From JBBRSC01 sp038245795 (GTDB taxonomy: Bacteria > Actinomycetota > Acidimicrobiia > Acidimicrobiales > Microtrichaceae): a stretch of DNA of 7,284 nucleotides. The stretch is from assembly GCA_038245795.1 (NCBI GenBank), contig JBBRSC010000173.1, positions 1 through 7,284 on the forward strand. The letters run 5' to 3'. Numbering within the stretch: position 1 is the first letter of the stretch; each line of letters starts with the position of its first letter. A program made the translations under genes and the position numbers. The notes beneath the pieces were generated by a model. That model saw only the letters and a program-made list of their open reading frames with translations. It was not told the DNA's origin and did not search any database. Below, in pieces: positions 5,977 through 7,284 of the stretch.

Positions 5977-6157
5977 CGGCCGCCCTTCGAATCGACGGAT
6001 GATCGCGGCGAGCCTTCGCCAGCCCGAAGCTCAGGACGACTGCGCTGCACGCATCACCCGCCCCGGCAACGTCCTTGGCTGATGTGACCGCGTCGATCGC
6101 GTCCATCGACGGATCAGCGATCGATACCGATGTGAGTGGAACGACGATGGCGCTCAT
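5957..6157 (-). CDS. Small hypothetical protein coupled to the transglutaminase gene
   Basis: A 66-residue ORF beginning MSAIVVPLTSVSIADPSMDA and ending in an Arg-rich tail (KARRDHPSIRRAAVRTEIQ). I do not recognise a family; no signal peptide, membrane helix or metal motif is evident, and it has one cysteine. Evidence for translation: the ATG overlaps the transglutaminase stop codon as TGATG, and GAGGG lies seven bases upstream of it, inside the transglutaminase gene. The part I checked codon by codon prefers G or C in third position, as the neighbours do. Its last 20 bases overlap the 3' end of the convergent RCC1 gene. The longer frame upstream of this ATG is antisense-free but overlaps the transglutaminase in another frame and is not credible as coding. 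It may be a genuine small partner of the alpha-E/transglutaminase cassette or a spurious ORF. Confidence 0.5.
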   Translation of the reverse strand: MSAIVVPLTSVSIADPSMDAIDAVTSAKDVAGAGDACSAVVLSFGLAKARRDHPSIRRAAVRTEIQ

Positions 6158-6999
6158 CACGCAACCCTCGTCAACGACACATGGACTCTGAGCGCCTCCG
6201 ACTCGCCGCCCTGATACACACCCTTGAGTGGCGCCACATCGGCGTAATCCCGGCCCCGACCGACCACCACATGGCGTTCGCCGACGGCCGAACCGTTGGT
6301 CGGGTCGAAGGCGCGCCACGACCCAGTCCACGCCTCGATCCATGCATGGCTCTGACCTTCGACGGTCTGGGCGAGCTCGCCGTCCGGGGTGGGATGCAGA
6401 TACCCGGACACATATCGTGCGGGGATTCCCATGTCTCTCATGACCGCAATCGTGAGGTGGGCGAAGTCCTGGCAGACACCCTGTCCCTGCGCCAAGGCCT
6501 CCCGCGCGGCGGTCGTCACCTTGGTGGCGCCGCTCTGGTAGATCAGACGACCCTTGGCCCACGCCACCGTCTGACGCACTGCTTCATACGGCGTGTCGAG
6601 CGTGAGGAACTGCTGCGCTATGGCAAAGATCTCCGGATCTGATGCGGTGTAGTTCGTGGCACCCAGATACTCGTCGAATCGATCGGTGACGTCCGCTGTG
6701 GCGAGCGTCGCCCACGAGCAGCCATCGTCGTGTTGGGGCGGCGGCGAAGTCTCGACCAACGACGTCGACGTCACCTCGAGTTCCCGATGAACGTGATGGA
6801 GGTCGAAGGTCTCCACGACCGTGCCGAAGTAGTCGATGTATCGGTGGGTCGGGCAGTGCGGATTGACGCCGAATCGTGTCGAGACCACACGTTGTCGGTC
6901 GGTTGTGGCCGGGGTCATGCGCGCCTCGTTGTAGGACGCCCAGACGTCGCCGCCGTAGCGGTAGCCGCTGCGATGGGTGATCTCGATCTGCCAGCTCAT
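6157..6999 (-). CDS. Transglutaminase-like cysteine protease-fold protein
   Basis: A 280-residue protein of the bacterial transglutaminase-like family. The N-terminal beta region (about 1-80, ITHRSGYRYGGDVWASYNEARMTP) matches the usual bacterial transglutaminase N-domain. The core (about 120-240) has the full catalytic triad: C176 in GQGVCQDFAH, H218 in SHAWIEAW and D232 in FDPTN. There is no signal peptide, so it should act in the cytoplasm; members are thought to be peptidases or amide-forming/cleaving enzymes rather than classical crosslinkers. The ATG at 6999 overlaps the stop of the preceding alpha-E gene (ATGA), with GGAGG three bases upstream. Alpha-E, transglutaminase and a circularly permuted ATP-grasp protein form a widespread conserved cassette, proposed from genomics to make or modify a peptide. 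The exact substrate is unknown. The 3' end is coupled to a 66-residue ORF. Confidence 0.94.
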   Translation of the reverse strand: MSWQIEITHRSGYRYGGDVWASYNEARMTPATTDRQRVVSTRFGVNPHCPTHRYIDYFGTVVETFDLHHVHRELEVTSTSLVETSPPPQHDDGCSWATLATADVTDRFDEYLGATNYTASDPEIFAIAQQFLTLDTPYEAVRQTVAWAKGRLIYQSGATKVTTAAREALAQGQGVCQDFAHLTIAVMRDMGIPARYVSGYLHPTPDGELAQTVEGQSHAWIEAWTGSWRAFDPTNGSAVGERHVVVGRGRDYADVAPLKGVYQGGESEALRVHVSLTRVA

Positions 7000-7284
7000 G
7001 ACCCTCCAGTGGTTGTCAGGAGCCGTTCCCGGTCCGCAATCCAGGTGCCTTCGTTGTGATGGCGGAAGAAGCGTTCGGCGATGGCAGTGCTGATCTCCGA
7101 GGTCATCGACTCGATGCCTTCGAGGTGCTCGGACAGCTCGTCGATGATCTCGTCGATGTTGCGGAACTCGAGCTCGGTTCGGGCTCGACCGGCGAGCCGC
7201 CGCGCCACCCCACCGGATCCTGATCGGCCGGTGTCGCCGTCGAGTTGGATGAGGGCTCGCTCCGCCGCTGAAAGAGCGTGGAAG
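6996..7284 (-). CDS. Alpha-E domain (DUF403) protein, C-terminal fragment
   Basis: Only the last 95 residues are in the window; the frame runs open through the right edge, so the GTG at 7208 is internal and not the start. The visible part reads FHALSAAERAL, then a helical segment with RRLAGRARTELEFRNIDEII, then TSEISTAIAERFF near the C-terminus. This is the characteristic end of the all-helical alpha-E family (full length usually about 300 residues). Alpha-E proteins have no established biochemical activity; they occur fused or adjacent to circularly permuted ATP-grasp and transglutaminase proteins, and the immediate downstream transglutaminase (ATGA overlap) supports the call. The N-terminal two thirds lie outside the window. 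Confidence 0.85.
   Translation of the reverse strand, partial: FHALSAAERALIQLDGDTGRSGSGGVARRLAGRARTELEFRNIDEIIDELSEHLEGIESMTSEISTAIAERFFRHHNEGTWIADRERLLTTTGGS

Noticed and set aside
6007..6020. GGCGA-GCCT-TCGCC hairpin as a terminator for the RCC1 gene
   Set aside because: The stem is only 5 bp, there is no U-tract, and it lies inside the possible small gene; such stems are frequent at this GC content.
5991..6114. Direct repeat ATCGACGGAT at 5991-6000 and 6105-6114
   Set aside because: Ten bases made of the common ATCGA/CGGAT words of this genome, with no associated structure; likely chance.
6158..6562. Upstream part of the 201-codon minus-strand frame that contains the small ORF
   Set aside because: It overlaps the transglutaminase catalytic core in another frame and is Arg/Gly-rich shadow sequence; only the part from the ATG at 6157 is considered possible.

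Overview
This 7.3 kb window is high-GC DNA that reads like an actinobacterium. Acidimicrobiia (Ilumatobacter-like) is my best guess from gene content, the Thr/Pro-rich linkers and the leaderless-type promoters; no rRNA or marker gene confirms it. There are eight protein genes, packed tightly, with no gene-free stretch above 125 bp and no tRNA, rRNA, CRISPR array or insertion sequence that I could see.

Left edge (2-1501, +): the C-terminal 499 residues of a long ECF-type sigma factor. Sigma regions 2 and 4 are followed in the same chain by a ChrR/RsrA-like zinc-binding anti-sigma motif, one membrane helix, a Pro/Thr/Ser-rich stalk and an Ig-like extracellular domain. It appears to be a one-protein, membrane-tethered transcription switch. 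It converges on the next genes, with 29 bp between stop codons that contain a small perfect hairpin.

Middle (3170-1531, -): a two-gene operon encoding a D-2-hydroxyacid dehydrogenase and a class II (FucA-type) aldolase, joined by an ATGA overlap. Divergent from it, across a 51 bp gap, is a cytochrome P450 (3222-4469, +) with all its haem and oxygen-activation motifs. The gap holds two inverted repeats and -10-like boxes on both strands that share one TA step, so the two units may be co-regulated. The genes look metabolic (oxidation plus carbon-chain cleavage of an acid or sugar-like substrate), but the substrate cannot be read from the sequence.

Right part: a secreted, probably lipid-anchored seven-bladed RCC1-type propeller (4594-5976, +), with one cysteine pair per blade at invariant spacing and a clear leaderless promoter. 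On the opposite strand, reading in from the right edge, are the C-terminus of an alpha-E (DUF403) protein, a transglutaminase-like cysteine protease-fold enzyme with an intact Cys-His-Asp triad, and a 66-codon ORF I do not recognise. These are linked by ATGA and TGATG overlaps. The first two belong to a known conserved cassette that usually also carries a circularly permuted ATP-grasp protein, which would lie just beyond the right edge.

The most notable items are the single-chain sigma/anti-sigma/sensor protein, the divergent control region at 3164-3215, the all-disulfide propeller, and the small coupled gene after the transglutaminase.
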